Source: Galerina marginata (Eukaryota > Basidiomycota > Agaricomycetes > Agaricales > Galerinaceae). From it: a stretch of DNA of 64,000 nucleotides. Of the stretch, positions 46,008-56,802 are shown in pieces (position 1 is the first letter of the stretch; each line of letters opens with the position of its first letter). The stretch covers positions 1,757,689 through 1,821,688 of the forward strand of contig JAECYW010000016.1 of assembly GCA_023014335.1 (NCBI GenBank). The letters run 5' to 3'. A program made the translations under genes and the position numbers. Under the pieces are notes generated by a model. It worked only from the letters and a program-made list of their open reading frames with translations. It made no database searches and was not told the DNA's origin.

Positions 46008-46563
46008 CCGAAAGGATTATGAAGTGGGCTGGGTTGGAATTGACGAGAGTGAGTCTCCGAAACTGTACATGTGCTTAAGGCGGCCTTATCACGTGTACTT
46101 AAGGCGTTTAGTTGATAATATGTGTATTACTCCTTCCTTCCTTTTACAATTGCTCGCTGCATTTCTCACGTCCATCTTTCTTAGTACTTATAGCCATTCC
46201 GCGCTCGCTGCTCGATCTGTGACAAAGTGTACGCTGCTTGCGATTTAGCATCGACTTCAACCAGAACTTCGTCGGGGCTCGATGCCGTCATCTAGTTTGC
46301 TGGTTGGCTCTGACGGTGCAGCACCCCGTCATTAACGAAATCGGACACCGAGTTGTTACCATGAGGTTACTCGGAATAAGGTTGTTGACCCGCTAATGGG
46401 CCGGCGTCTTTGCTGCTTTCTGCCTACCGTTGCGGCTGAGTCGCGTGAGTTGGGTGAACTTCTTTACATTCTGGCTCATTTGTTTTCTGTCTCTCATCAC
46501 AGCTTTTGATTTAGGAGGCTCCGAGGTGCATAAGACTCGTCGAGATCGAGACAGTACATACAG
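46008..46563. other. Intergenic
   Basis: This is the upstream region of the minus-strand gene starting at 46007 and the left flank of the transposase C-terminal half. No coding block of the transposase N-terminus is seen here. A direct repeat GGCGGCCTTATCACGTGTACTTAAGGCG-like pair (CTTAAGGCG / CTTAAGGCG) lies at 46073-46110. Confidence 0.4.
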
Positions 46564-49210
46564 CTCCCGTCAGACCTTCAAGACATTTACATGAAGGCAT
46601 TTGACGGTATTGCTGCATCAGCCGCGACTATCACGCATTTGAAGCGTGAGCTCATGCACGCAGTGTGGCTTCTTCTCATGGATCAAGAATTCATGTACGC
46701 CTACGTACATGGGATCGTCATGGAATGTGCCGACGGTATAATTCGGCGTTTGTTTCCTCGATTTTTCACCTACTCGGCGGACTACCTGGAAAAGTGAGTG
46801 GCACCGTCCTATTAAGGATACCCATCTCACGTTGTCCAGAATTCTTCTCGCTACCATCAGATATCTTGCTCGATACCCATGCCCACGCTGTGGTATTCAA
46901 AAGCGTCGTATTGGTGGTTTAGGAACTCTTGTTGACAACCAAAGACGCCAGCACATTCGTGTTGATACACAGCAGCGCCAGGACAAGGTCGAAATTAGTC
47001 GGAATTGGATATTTGTGCACGGCAAAGGTGTTAAAAGTAAGCCCGTTGAGGATTTGCTCCAGGAAGATTTGTACATCCCGACTCGAGTAAGTTTACTAAT
47101 TTCTTAGCCGCTTCCCTGACTGATTTCTCCATATTAGAGTGCATTTTCTACCCGGCTTTTCGAGTTTGGATTCAACTTTTTCTCCATGTTCGTGTCCGAC
47201 TTGCTTCATGAATTTGAACTGGGTGTCTGGAAAGCCATTTTTACTCACCTCATACGTATTTTGTATGCGATTGGTGAAAACTGCATTCAAAAGCTTAATT
47301 GGAGGTACGTGTCTTCCATTCATTTGATAATTGTTATTAACTTGTGCCAGATATCGACGTGTACAAACGTTTGGCAGAGATACGATTCGTCGCTTCTCCA
47401 ATAATGCATCCGCCATGAAGAAACTAGCAGCACGAGATTTCGAGGACTTACTTCAAGTATGTGTGGTGTTTTTACTGGTCCAGGAATGTAACTTACGTGC
47501 ATCTCAAGTGCTCAATGCCCGTATTTGAAGGTTTATTCCCTGGCCGAGACGGCCAGTTTGTGCAGGACATGCTCTTTACCCTATGCACCTGGCATGCCTA
47601 CGCGAAACTCCGCCTTCATACAACATCCACTCTTACTGGCTCAAAAGCAAGCACGCGATCACTTGGTCAACTCCCTCGTGACTTCGTCAAGAACATCTGC
47701 CCGAAATTCAAGACTAAAGAGCTCCCTCGTGAAGAAGCAGCTCGGGTCCGGCGACCGGCCAATGCCGCAAAGAAAGGAACTTCGAAGAAAGCCAACCCTG
47801 ACGGAAAAAATCCCAAAAAAAGCCGAGTTCGCAAGCTCCTGACTTACAAACTCCATGCTCTCGGCGATTATGTCGCCGCAATCTTGCAATTTGGGCCATC
47901 CAACACCTATTCAACACAGACGGTGGGGCCATCCCTCTTTATCAGGTACTCTTACTCATGTTTCATAGGGTGAACTGGAACATAGAAGGGTAAAACGATT
48001 TTATGCCCGAACCAACAAAGGGCGGACCTTCCAACGTCAAATCTCAAAGCATCACCGGCGCGAACGAATCCTTCGACCAATCGCCTCTCGAGTAAAGCTC
48101 TCTCAGACGCAGGCAGAGTCGAGCATCCCTTCACATCCGACTCAGCACCAACCTTCCGTCAACATAACTACGCCAGCACCAGCCCCGCCCATCCGTTTAG
48201 ACACTCCGATTGTTCCTTTTGACCAGTCAGACGCCCTTCCAGCCACTTTACCGGAGCAACATCACCACATATCCAATAGCAAACGGCATAGTCTGAATGT
48301 ATTTCGTTGGCTCGACGACAACGAAGGAGATCCTGCGCTCAAGGTTCGTATTTTTCCTGTCTTTAATTAAATTTCTGACTCCGTTAGTAGAATTTCCTTC
48401 CCGACCTCAAGGACCACCTCCTCTCACGACTTCTCGGGCACGAAACCGACGAGACATTCTACTCTGATGACGAGCGTGACAATTTGCAGATCGCAAATGA
48501 TCTAATTTACCGTCATAAAGTCATTCGTATCAATTATACCACATACGATTTACGGCGTTGTCAAGATTCGATTAACCCCCGCACACACGCTGACATCATG
48601 ACCCTGTCTGGTGAGGATGACGATGCCGAGAACCATCCGTATTCGTATGCTCGCGTACTCGGGATCTTTCACGCCGATGTCAAGCACCGTGGACCGCATT
48701 CCAAATCATCTCAAACTCGTCGCATGGATCTCCTCTGCTGGTGGTTGGAAAGCCCGCCTTTTACACCGCATTCAGTTTGTCAACTCCAACTCACCGACCG
48801 CTTTCGGTTTTCTGGACCCTTCGGATGTCATCCGAGGATCCCATCTTATACCCGCTTTTGCACACGGTACCACGGGAAGACTTCTTGGGCCTTCAATTGC
48901 GCGAAGGGCTGACGAAGAGGATCTTGAGGATAGAGACTGGAAATTTCTCTGTGTGAACATGTAAGTCACGCTGTATTCGAAGCAAACCAACTCAAATTAT
49001 TATCACTAGGTTTGTTGATCGCGACATGTTTGTGCGCTTTCTGGGCGGCGAAGTTGGACACAAGGCGACGAACACTTATACCAGCGGCCTCCGTCCTGAA
49101 TTCGCTTCCGCAAGTAGCTTCGAAATGGATTGCAGCGAAGACGACGGCCCATATGGCGGATGAGGATGAAGAGGAAGACGAGGTTGATTCAGAGGATGAA
49201 GACTGGGGTT
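46564..49210 (+). pseudogene. DDE transposase, catalytic and C-terminal part (copy D)
   Basis: This is the best preserved transposase of the window. In order it has LPSDLQDIYMKAFDG, ITHLKRELMHAVWLLLMDQE, RRLFPRFFTYSADYLEK, a CPRC zinc pair (YPCPRCGIQKRR), and the DDE-core block MFVSDLLHEFELGVWKAIF at 47184. Next are TFGRDTIRRFSNNASAMKKL, FTLCTWHAYAKLRLHT, KELPREEAARVRR and YKLHALGDYVAAI. The rest is GELEHRRVKRFYARTNK, FLPDLKDHLLSRLL, YTTYDLRRCQDSINPRTHAD, HRIQFVNSNSPTAFGFLDPS, FVDRDMFVRFLGGEVGHKAT and an acidic tail to 49210. Introns of about 45-55 bp are kept. A frameshift with loss of a short segment occurs at about 48735 (after MDLLC), and another precedes the acidic tail. The N-terminal half is missing here but fits the fragment at 41.7-42.25 kb. 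Confidence 0.85.
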
Positions 49211-49435
49211 ATAACTCGAGTCGGGCATGTCTTGTGACCTTTTTCTTGCCGCCTTTCGACCACCACTATGTCGTCCATATAGCTTTCCTTAGTTCCTCAT
49301 CCATTTCGCTAATTTTTGCGCCATCGAAACCCTTTTATTATTATTGTATTTCTCGACAATTCCCCGAAGCTCAACACGGATTATCAACCTGTGAAAATTC
49401 CACGATCAGTCTGTATCTGACTGCTGATTGTATTG

Positions 49436-49774
49436 CAGCGAGCTCTGATTCGCAACCAGCCTGACTTTGAAGTAACTGACATCAATTTTGGAGCCGATGT
49501 CCTCCTTTCATTGCTGGCTCAAGTTCCAAGTTCGACTCAATACAACACGAAAGTCATTCATCTCAAACATTTTATAGTTTATGAAAATCAACTTTCTAAG
49601 TTCTTCAGTGATCTTCGTGCATCCATTTTCCACTCGAAGATTCACAAGATGATTGCACAGACTGAAACCGAACGGATGTCTCTCCAAGATTCGCAAGGAA
49701 TTTATCAACGTCGTCCGCTAACGGCGCAGACCACTTATCAAAGTTGCATTGTCTTCTCAAGGAAGAAACAGTAG
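49436..49774 (+). CDS. Open frame of about 110 codons, family unknown
   Basis: The frame follows an AG (49432-49440) and reads ALIRNQPDFEVTDINFGAD, then FIVYENQLSKFFSDLRASIF and ends at a TAG. It looks exon-like, with a beta/alpha mix, but no start, partner exon or domain was found. It might belong to the acidic-tail end of the preceding transposon or to an inserted fragment. Confidence 0.25.
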   Translation, partial: QRALIRNQPDFEVTDINFGADVLLSLLAQVPSSTQYNTKVIHLKHFIVYENQLSKFFSDLRASIFHSKIHKMIAQTETERMSLQDSQGIYQRRPLTAQTTYQSCIVFSRKKQ

Positions 49775-51960
49775 GATGGAAACACAATGGGATTCGCCAA
49801 AAAATAAAGTACAACACAATTTGCTGTTGGCGCGAGGGAGAGTTGTGTCGATGGACAAGGCTTGGGCTTTATAATGACTTTGTTTGTATTACAGATTCCT
49901 CGTCAAATGAAGCTAGATTGGAAGTGAGAGATGACGATGAACAACGCTAACTTCCGACCGAAAGAGAAGGGAGTGGGCTATGCCGGGAACTGGCCTTACA
50001 AGACTTATTTATTTGAAGCGAACGCCTCTCGAGACTGTCGGTCACGTGGGTCGCGCTCAAAAACAGCGAGGGCATCAAACTTAAGCCGAGTGCCAGTCAT
50101 GTTGAGAATTATTGACACTGAAAGACAAGATTTATGAGGAAGCTACCGATAGTGACGAACAAAAAACTTACATAGCAAAACAGGACACAAAGTTCCGGGG
50201 AGTCGACGAAGTTAAGCGACTGCAATCACGACAGCTCAGTAAACTCTACCTCTGTACAATTGAAACCAGCATATCTGACCATTTACAACAATCCACTTTA
50301 TTAGCCTCTCGTAAAACCCGAACGGTTCATGAGTAGAATCTAAGTAGATTGACTGCAACGACTGGATTGGAACGCCCCACTTGCACTATAGAGCGTGATC
50401 AGAAAGTCGACTTGAAAGACAGGTTAACAAGAACTCACGAGCATAGCCGACAAGCGACGAATTCAGCATCCTTTGGCCTCTCAGAGTCCGGATCTGACGA
50501 CAAAGGTGGGTCCGCAGGTGTAGGTCTATTCTTAGATACGGCCCGCTTAAACAAAAAACCAGAAGTCTGTTGCCCATGAAGCGCTTCTTTTCTCTTGAGG
50601 AAGAATAGAGCCGAGTCCGACCCCAGAAAGGCCAGGACGTTGAATATTCGAGAGGTTGACAGGAGCGATGACAGGCCCAACACATGGGACATGAGTTGTA
50701 CCAGCAGGCGGGGGTTGAGGTGCTGACGATCGGCTTGTGGGTGCGCTGTAAGCAGTAGGTAAAACACTGTGTCGCGGGTGGGTGGGTGGATGCATAGCTG
50801 GCGCCGCCAGCCCCGCATTCTAAGTATTCGATCTTCCTAACGCTTCGAAGCTGTGGTGGAAGTTGTTAGAAGTAGCCCGTTTCCGCGATAATTTTTTTAG
50901 CAGAGTGGATACAATAAGTTTTGCTGGGATGGCGCGGGATGGAAGCGTAGACGACAAGCTCAGTTGCATTGCAAATGTAACGGTGGGCCGTGAATGTAGG
51001 GCGGGACTGCGCTCCTGTTTAATTTTCAATTGACGTATCACAGCGATTGCATTCGACTTCCACCTTAGTAGAGGCGTTTCTTCCTATCGCATTAGAATAC
51101 CCTTCCTCGATCCTCGTGGGTCACAGCTTCTTGAACACCTTCCAAGTTGCGTCGAGTCACACACTTGGGGATTGTTTGAGTTTTAAGAGGCTACTCTAAA
51201 CGCTGCCCGAGGGGATAAACGTCCGCCGCGGTGCTGCTAAGTGTAAGAATATCCTAAGCAAGGCCACGATGCATTTTCGGCATTTCCAGTGGTACCTTCA
51301 AAAAGCGTCAGCATTCGATAAATTTGTATGACCAGGTAGAATCGAGCTGACCTGAGGTATATAATCAATTGCCAGATTGACCAACTTCATATACTCAAGA
51401 TCATCATCCCTTCTTGGTGAAACGCTGCCCGTCGCTCTTCGGCGCCAATGTAAAGTGTGATAGAACAGAAAACGGCGGGAGTTACAAATTTTGGTGAAGT
51501 GAGGGTGAAAGCGGCATCTGTGTCTTTGGCGATGTACGGTTTTCGTTCCAGTGACCATTCCGGGTCAATCTGGTTTCTCGTCAGCATGGAAGCATACTGC
51601 AACATGGTCCTCTTGTTGGACACCGGGGCGGAGCAGCCATCTGGTTATTTGATTCGATTTCCCTAGAAGGCCCGAGTCCATCAAGCGGGATAGTTTGGAG
51701 CAAATAGGCTGGGGAACAAATGCGGAGATTCGGATATGACATCGTCGTCTGTCCTCGGTCACAGACAGATAAGATCTCGCTTAGAAGGTAAGGAAGCGAG
51801 GTGAACTCCAACGAGGGCGGATCATACGTGTGTCGAATAATTTCTGAGACTTGTGCAACAGTTTGGACTGAGACCTGGCGATGAATACTGGAAAGAAACG
51901 CTGAGAGGTGTAGCTCGGAGTCGTGATATGACAAATTTGGAGGCAGCGGCCTTTCTTCTT
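49775..51960. other. Mostly uninterpretable region with minus-strand coding-like pieces
   Basis: Proline-rich minus-strand frames at 50820-50570 (VLPTAYSAPTSRSSAPQPPP) and a block at 51000-50880 (QLSLSSTLPSRAIPAKLIV) could be exons of one gene. Frames at 51960-51580 and 51620-51390 (ERKPYIAKDTDAAFTLTSPK) could be another. I could not join them in phase and do not recognise them. Confidence 0.3.
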
Positions 51961-52870
51961 TCAGGAACGGCTTGCGCGGTTGCCAAGATAACAATAGCCT
52001 GACCGACACAGCCAATGGATGGAGCTGCCGTATCGGGTATTAAGATGTTTTTGAAAGCAGTACGGGTGCACCGCCAAGCAGCGGGCGCCCTCCGGAGAGA
52101 TTAAACCATGACTATATCCACTAAGAACGTCTGATTTGTCCGAATCGGTGGTGGAGTCCAAGGTGCGGCGGAGATATGGCTTGAAGGTTGCAGAGATTTC
52201 TTTGACAACCTGAATGGGAGCGAGCAAATAAGTATTATCCAAAAAGACCCGCTGAGTAAAGTCTACGAACCGCCAAAGATTGTGCAACGTCGCTATATTT
52301 CTTCTCGGTGATTAAGTCCTCCAGTTGAGTCAAGGGATTGACTGTAAAATAATATAAAGGATATAACCACTGGAGGAAGCGACAGTAGGAATGAGCGTAC
52401 CGAGCATTTAGCCTCTGCATTATCGTCATACTCGTGATGAAGTTCTTCTTCGCCAGGTCCAGGACTTGGATATCCTTCATGATATTCCGTACGAAAGCCT
52501 CCGGCTGTCGCCTTTTCTCTAATGCGCGACATCTGACCTACTCAGCCCGAAGCGCATCGACCTCCTTCTGTAACTCCTGAGTGGTTCCGCCAGACGCGCG
52601 CCTACAGCCTTTAGATATGCCAGGGAGGCTTCTACACGCCAGGTCCCAAATAATCAACGACACACAAGCTGGAACGATGGAAAAAAACGACATACCATCG
52701 GGAAAGAAATCGTTCGAAATTACAAAAGAATTGAACTTTTCGGTGAGTCCATCCAGATGGTCGACTTCTTCCGTCGATTGAATTTCTAGGACGCGCTGGA
52801 TGGATAGGATGAGGCAGGTTGTAGCTGTGCATAATGTACTGATCGCAATATGCAGTGAAAATATCGAGCA
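51961..52870 (-). pseudogene. VPS53 (GARP complex subunit) N-terminal pseudogene
   Basis: Minus-strand blocks match the N-terminal region of basidiomycete Vps53, the GARP tethering subunit for endosome-to-Golgi traffic. In order they are IQRVLEIQSTEEVDHLDGLT, EKFNSFVISNDFFPD, TQELQKEVDALRAE, QMSRIREKATA, VRNIMKDIQVLDLAKKNFI, LTQLEDLITEKKYSDVAQSL and VVKEISATFKPY. A stop follows RAE, the segment between RAE and QMSRIRE is deleted, and a one-base deletion shifts the frame after KATA. Two introns remain in place (around 52390-52330 and 52290-52215), so this is a DNA-level partial duplicate, not a retrocopy. A functional VPS53 should exist elsewhere in the genome. Confidence 0.75.
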
Positions 52871-53894
52871 AGTTGAACGAGTGCGATCGAAGGAGAACAC
52901 TGCCATCTTGTACTATTTGGGAAGGCCATGACCAGAGACAAGAATGTAAAAAGAGAACTAAGCCCTATAAAAGGAGAACTAAGCCCTATAAATCTGAAGA
53001 GATGAGCGACACAGGTTGCGAGGCTCACAATCCACTTACCGCATCGTTGGCCTTGGCGGCGGCATAGCCAACAGTTTTCTTGGGAGGATAACCCACCAGT
53101 GGGGGTACTCCATTTGTCTGTCATCCAATATTATTATTAAGGAATTTGCCTATATGGGTTGTGTAGCGGGGAGTCTAAGGGTTCTTTGCTAGCTCGCACC
53201 AAGGTGAAAGGAACAAAGCCCTGAACGCCGATAGACAATTACGCAGAACCACTAGCTCGCACCATCTGGCGAAAGGAGTGATCCACGTAGTTCTCCATGG
53301 AAGGAAGGATTCATGCATATTCATGGTCAAGGCAAGACTCAAGTAACGCTGGAAAAATTTAATCGATTCACGTGAATTATCACGTGCACTCCCCCACAGA
53401 CTTTATGCGACATTTTCTGCACACGATCATCGAGACCGCTGGAATATCCCCGAAGACAACGATTAAGAGGGCACGCAAGGTAAATAGGCTGTTCATGAGG
53501 ACGGCGAATGCACGAATGCCTGGGCAAGAAGGAAGAGTTCCTCCACAAAAGGCCACATATATGAATCGCAGTCTTGAGGCTTTCATCGGCCAGCAATTAC
53601 ACCCAGAGAGAATAAGTATGTTGTCAATGTAATGGCGGATGTCGGGGAAGGTTATAGCTAAAAATAATGATCGGCCAGCAGTGCTTTCCCTCTTGTTGAA
53701 GGGTGGTGTGAATCCATCAGAAGTCAGCAGTCGCAACTTTCTAGTTTAAAACCAGAGAGAGAGTAGCCCAGGAACGGAGACCATGTAATTTTTGAAGAGG
53801 TCTTTCTCGACAATCCTCGACGTGTTCTGACATCGGGTTTATATAGTATCTGGTATTTATGTACATTCAACGAGTGAAAACAAAATTACGTGGG
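52871..53894. other. Intergenic
   Basis: A minus-strand piece near 53100-53040 (YPPKKTVGYAAAKANDA ending at a GT donor) resembles a first exon, but no partner was found. An exact doubling of AGGAGAACTAAGCCCTATAA lies at 52950-52991. The rest shows no gene. Confidence 0.4.
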
Positions 53895-56044
53895 TCAGGA
53901 TCTAATCTCCATGGTCACTATTACCATCTCTTCATCAGTGAAGGCCAAGGTACTTCTGGGCTTAATGAGGTTCTTACCTTGACTCGTGCGTTCAGCCAAA
54001 TTGGCTTCTGAGATCTTCAGAGACCCAGGATCGGTGTTAAAAATTGTAGAAACACCTGGATTTGGATTAATGTGGAAACTGACTTCCATACTCGCCGGAT
54101 CAACATCGACTATGGCGCCGGACGGATCAGCCAGAGCGCTGTTCAAATCCAAAACTGGTGTCACCGGTGAGGTGGAAAAGAGAGCTGTATTGGCAAGTAG
54201 GAACGATGTCACCAATTGGCAAAGAACATAGACCAAAACTGAGAGTAGGACAGTCTGCAAGGTTGAATATTCAGCCGTCAACGACGGTGCTTTGGAGACT
54301 TGCAGACGATGACTATGGTCCTATGATAATATTGGTGTGATATTAGACGTTATAACTGAACCCTGGAATGACACTGACCATCCAGATCGTGAGGTTGCTC
54401 TCTTTGCCATCCACGCAAGATGCAGTTGCAATTATATCGTGATTGTTTGAACTGTTAGAGGAAGCCTGTTGCCAAAAATACAATCAATTACCAGTCTAAA
54501 TGAGGAATGACGATCCCCGCTTACATGAACAGCTTGAATGCTAGCCCCTCGGGCTGCCCGACTTCTATCAGATTTAAAACAACCCAATTAACTCCGAATA
54601 AGTACCTGGCAGATTGAATGTGGCCACTAGACATATATTGTGGTCCCGGGTACGGTATATATTGAGACCTTTGCTTGACGATGCAACAACGTAACTGCCA
54701 TCCCGTAAAGCAGAGATAGCTTGCGAGCAGCAGAAGTTGACTTCATACCGGGCTGAACAAAGGGAAGAAAACTTTACAGTGTCGTAAAGATCAAACCCGT
54801 CTTTCAGGTTGAAAACGAGGAGACGACAATCATCAAGAATGACAGCATTTCCACTGATAACCACGTTAGTAAAGTTGCAGATGGCGATAATAGTGTCTTA
54901 CAGCTCCCTGTGGTCAACTGCTCCCTGATGTTGGCCTAGTGTGTGTTCCTCCACCAACGCCCAGGGCTCTATGGAAAACTTTTGCCTGCAGGGTGAAAAT
55001 CAGACAAATATACAGGATCAGATGAACCAGTAGGGAAACCATACAAAAGAATATGCTCAAGGAACCCGACCAGCACATGGGAGCCATTATCCATAAAGCC
55101 AACAAACCTCGGCTCATAGAAAGCAACGGGGCTGGGAATATCTCGGGAGATGAGCATCCCTTAATGAGAAACAGATTTAGTCAAGTACGACAGATCGAAG
55201 ACAGAGCTACATACCATCGCTTGTAATGTCCCAAAGGCGGACGCTACCAACACCTTGTCCGACCGAGACAAGACAATTGGTTTTGGGGCAGAAGGCGATT
55301 GATTGCACAGCTACCATGCATGCGCCGTCACCGTGAGCTTTCATGCTGCAAACTTCGAACAGACGCCTCTAGAGAGTATATTATTTAACAAATTAGAGCA
55401 ATGAAACCAAGCTTTACGCACAGCTACATTCTTTAAACTGAATACAACAAGACTACCGCGGGTTGTCCCAACGACCAGGACATCAGCGGACACCCAAATA
55501 AGGTCAGATATTCCTCCGACTTCAAAGGAGAGGATTCTGAATTGCTGAGGAAGATCGGTTTCTGCAGAAAGATCGTATATCAAGAGGCTACCTAATTCGG
55601 CTAAGGATGCGTGTGATTATGCAGGTAAGAGGAGAGTAGCGAAGTAGCGAACAACTCACTAGCTGCTGCCAGAAGATTCCCTCCATTTGGTTGGATTTTT
55701 ATTGCGTTAATCCCCAAATACTTGGTTTCGTATGTTCTATGATGAAGTATACCCAGCTCCTGTGCATAGCAAGATTATGGAGACTGATATAAAATACGAG
55801 TAAAAGCTTACGTTCGTAGAGCGAAGGGCCTTGGAGATAAATTGACCCATCTTTTGTTTGCGCTGTTGAGAAGAATGGGTGATATGGGCATTCCTCGAAG
55901 GCAAATAAGGTTAAAAGGCTTTCCACTTTGGATTCTCAGGTCGCGAGACTCGCGAAATGGTGAAGCTGCGACAGAACAGGAATCATACGTACATAGTACG
56001 TCAAGGTAGCACGTCGTAGCACCCGGTACCCGAGCTTCGGCCAT
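53895..56044 (-). CDS. WD40-repeat protein with a C-terminal membrane anchor (gene 2)
   Basis: The start MAEARVPGATTCYLDVL at 56044 is followed by many short exons carrying propeller blades: KIQPNGGNLLAAA (55690), SLLIYDLSAETDLPQQFR and DVLVVGTTRGSLVVFSLKN (55480), QSIAFCPKTNCLVSVGQGVG with SVRLWDITSDG (55250), RFVGFMDNGSHVLVGFLEHI (55080), CRLLVFNLKDGFDLYDTVKF (54800), SALRDGSYVVASSSKGLNIY (54700) and HDIIATASCVDGKESNLTIW (54430). The last exon carries a single transmembrane helix (TVLLSVLVYVLCQLVTSFLL) and a C-terminal tail of about 95 residues to the stop at 53895. A WD40 propeller tethered to a membrane would display an interaction platform on an organelle or the plasma membrane (inference). 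Exon borders are not all fixed. Confidence 0.7.
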
Positions 56045-56802
56045 CGTGGGATCACTGGCGTGCCGTATAGACAGATAGCAATTGGTCTGTTTTACACACA
56101 GCCCGGTTTTAATCAGTGAGTGTTTCAGCGCAGGGTAGCGTAACGTGTAATTAAGCGCAGCCTTCGGAATGCTATCAGGCCGTTCTTTCGGAATCCCAAC
56201 TCACATATGTTGGGCAAGTTCTTTCCGGTGATCATAACAGTCCCGTTGACCCATCAATTTGCAGCGATCGCTAAGATGTGATTTTGGGTGGCGGACGCCC
56301 CACAGAAGTTATTGCGATTTTCAATAATGATGACATTTAGAAAAGTTACAAGTCTGAGATTGGGCCGCCAGCCTGGGAGTGATGGGCGTCACAGGCTCAG
56401 TCCTGCTTGGTCAGGAGCGCAAGAGCTGCCCTCGTGGTTTCGCTCTGCATCAGTCCCTTCAGGATGTATCGTAGCTAGCCACTGGTAAAAATAAGAGCCA
56501 ATTATGCTCTGGCACAGATCTGAGGGGTGCATCGCCGCCGTCGCTGCCACTCGGGTGCGCTTCGTTGACTGCAGGCGTCACAGAAAGTAACTTCGCACGT
56601 GTCCAACCGCTGACTCGAAACTTTTCTTTTTTCGAAATGTCACATTTGCTTATGTTGACCGAAACGTATCTTTTGCAATTTGCAAAAATGGTATTGGCGA
56701 TGCATGATGACGCGTGGCCATCTACATATATGAGCAACTAATGTGAGTCTTGCCCTTTGCGTTGTAATTGCCTGTCGATTAAATGCCAAATAGCACTCTT
56801 CA
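56045..56802. other. Intergenic between divergent genes
   Basis: The WD40 gene 2 (minus) and the F-box gene (plus) diverge from this 760-bp spacer, which should hold both promoters. No coding block is supported. Confidence 0.45.
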
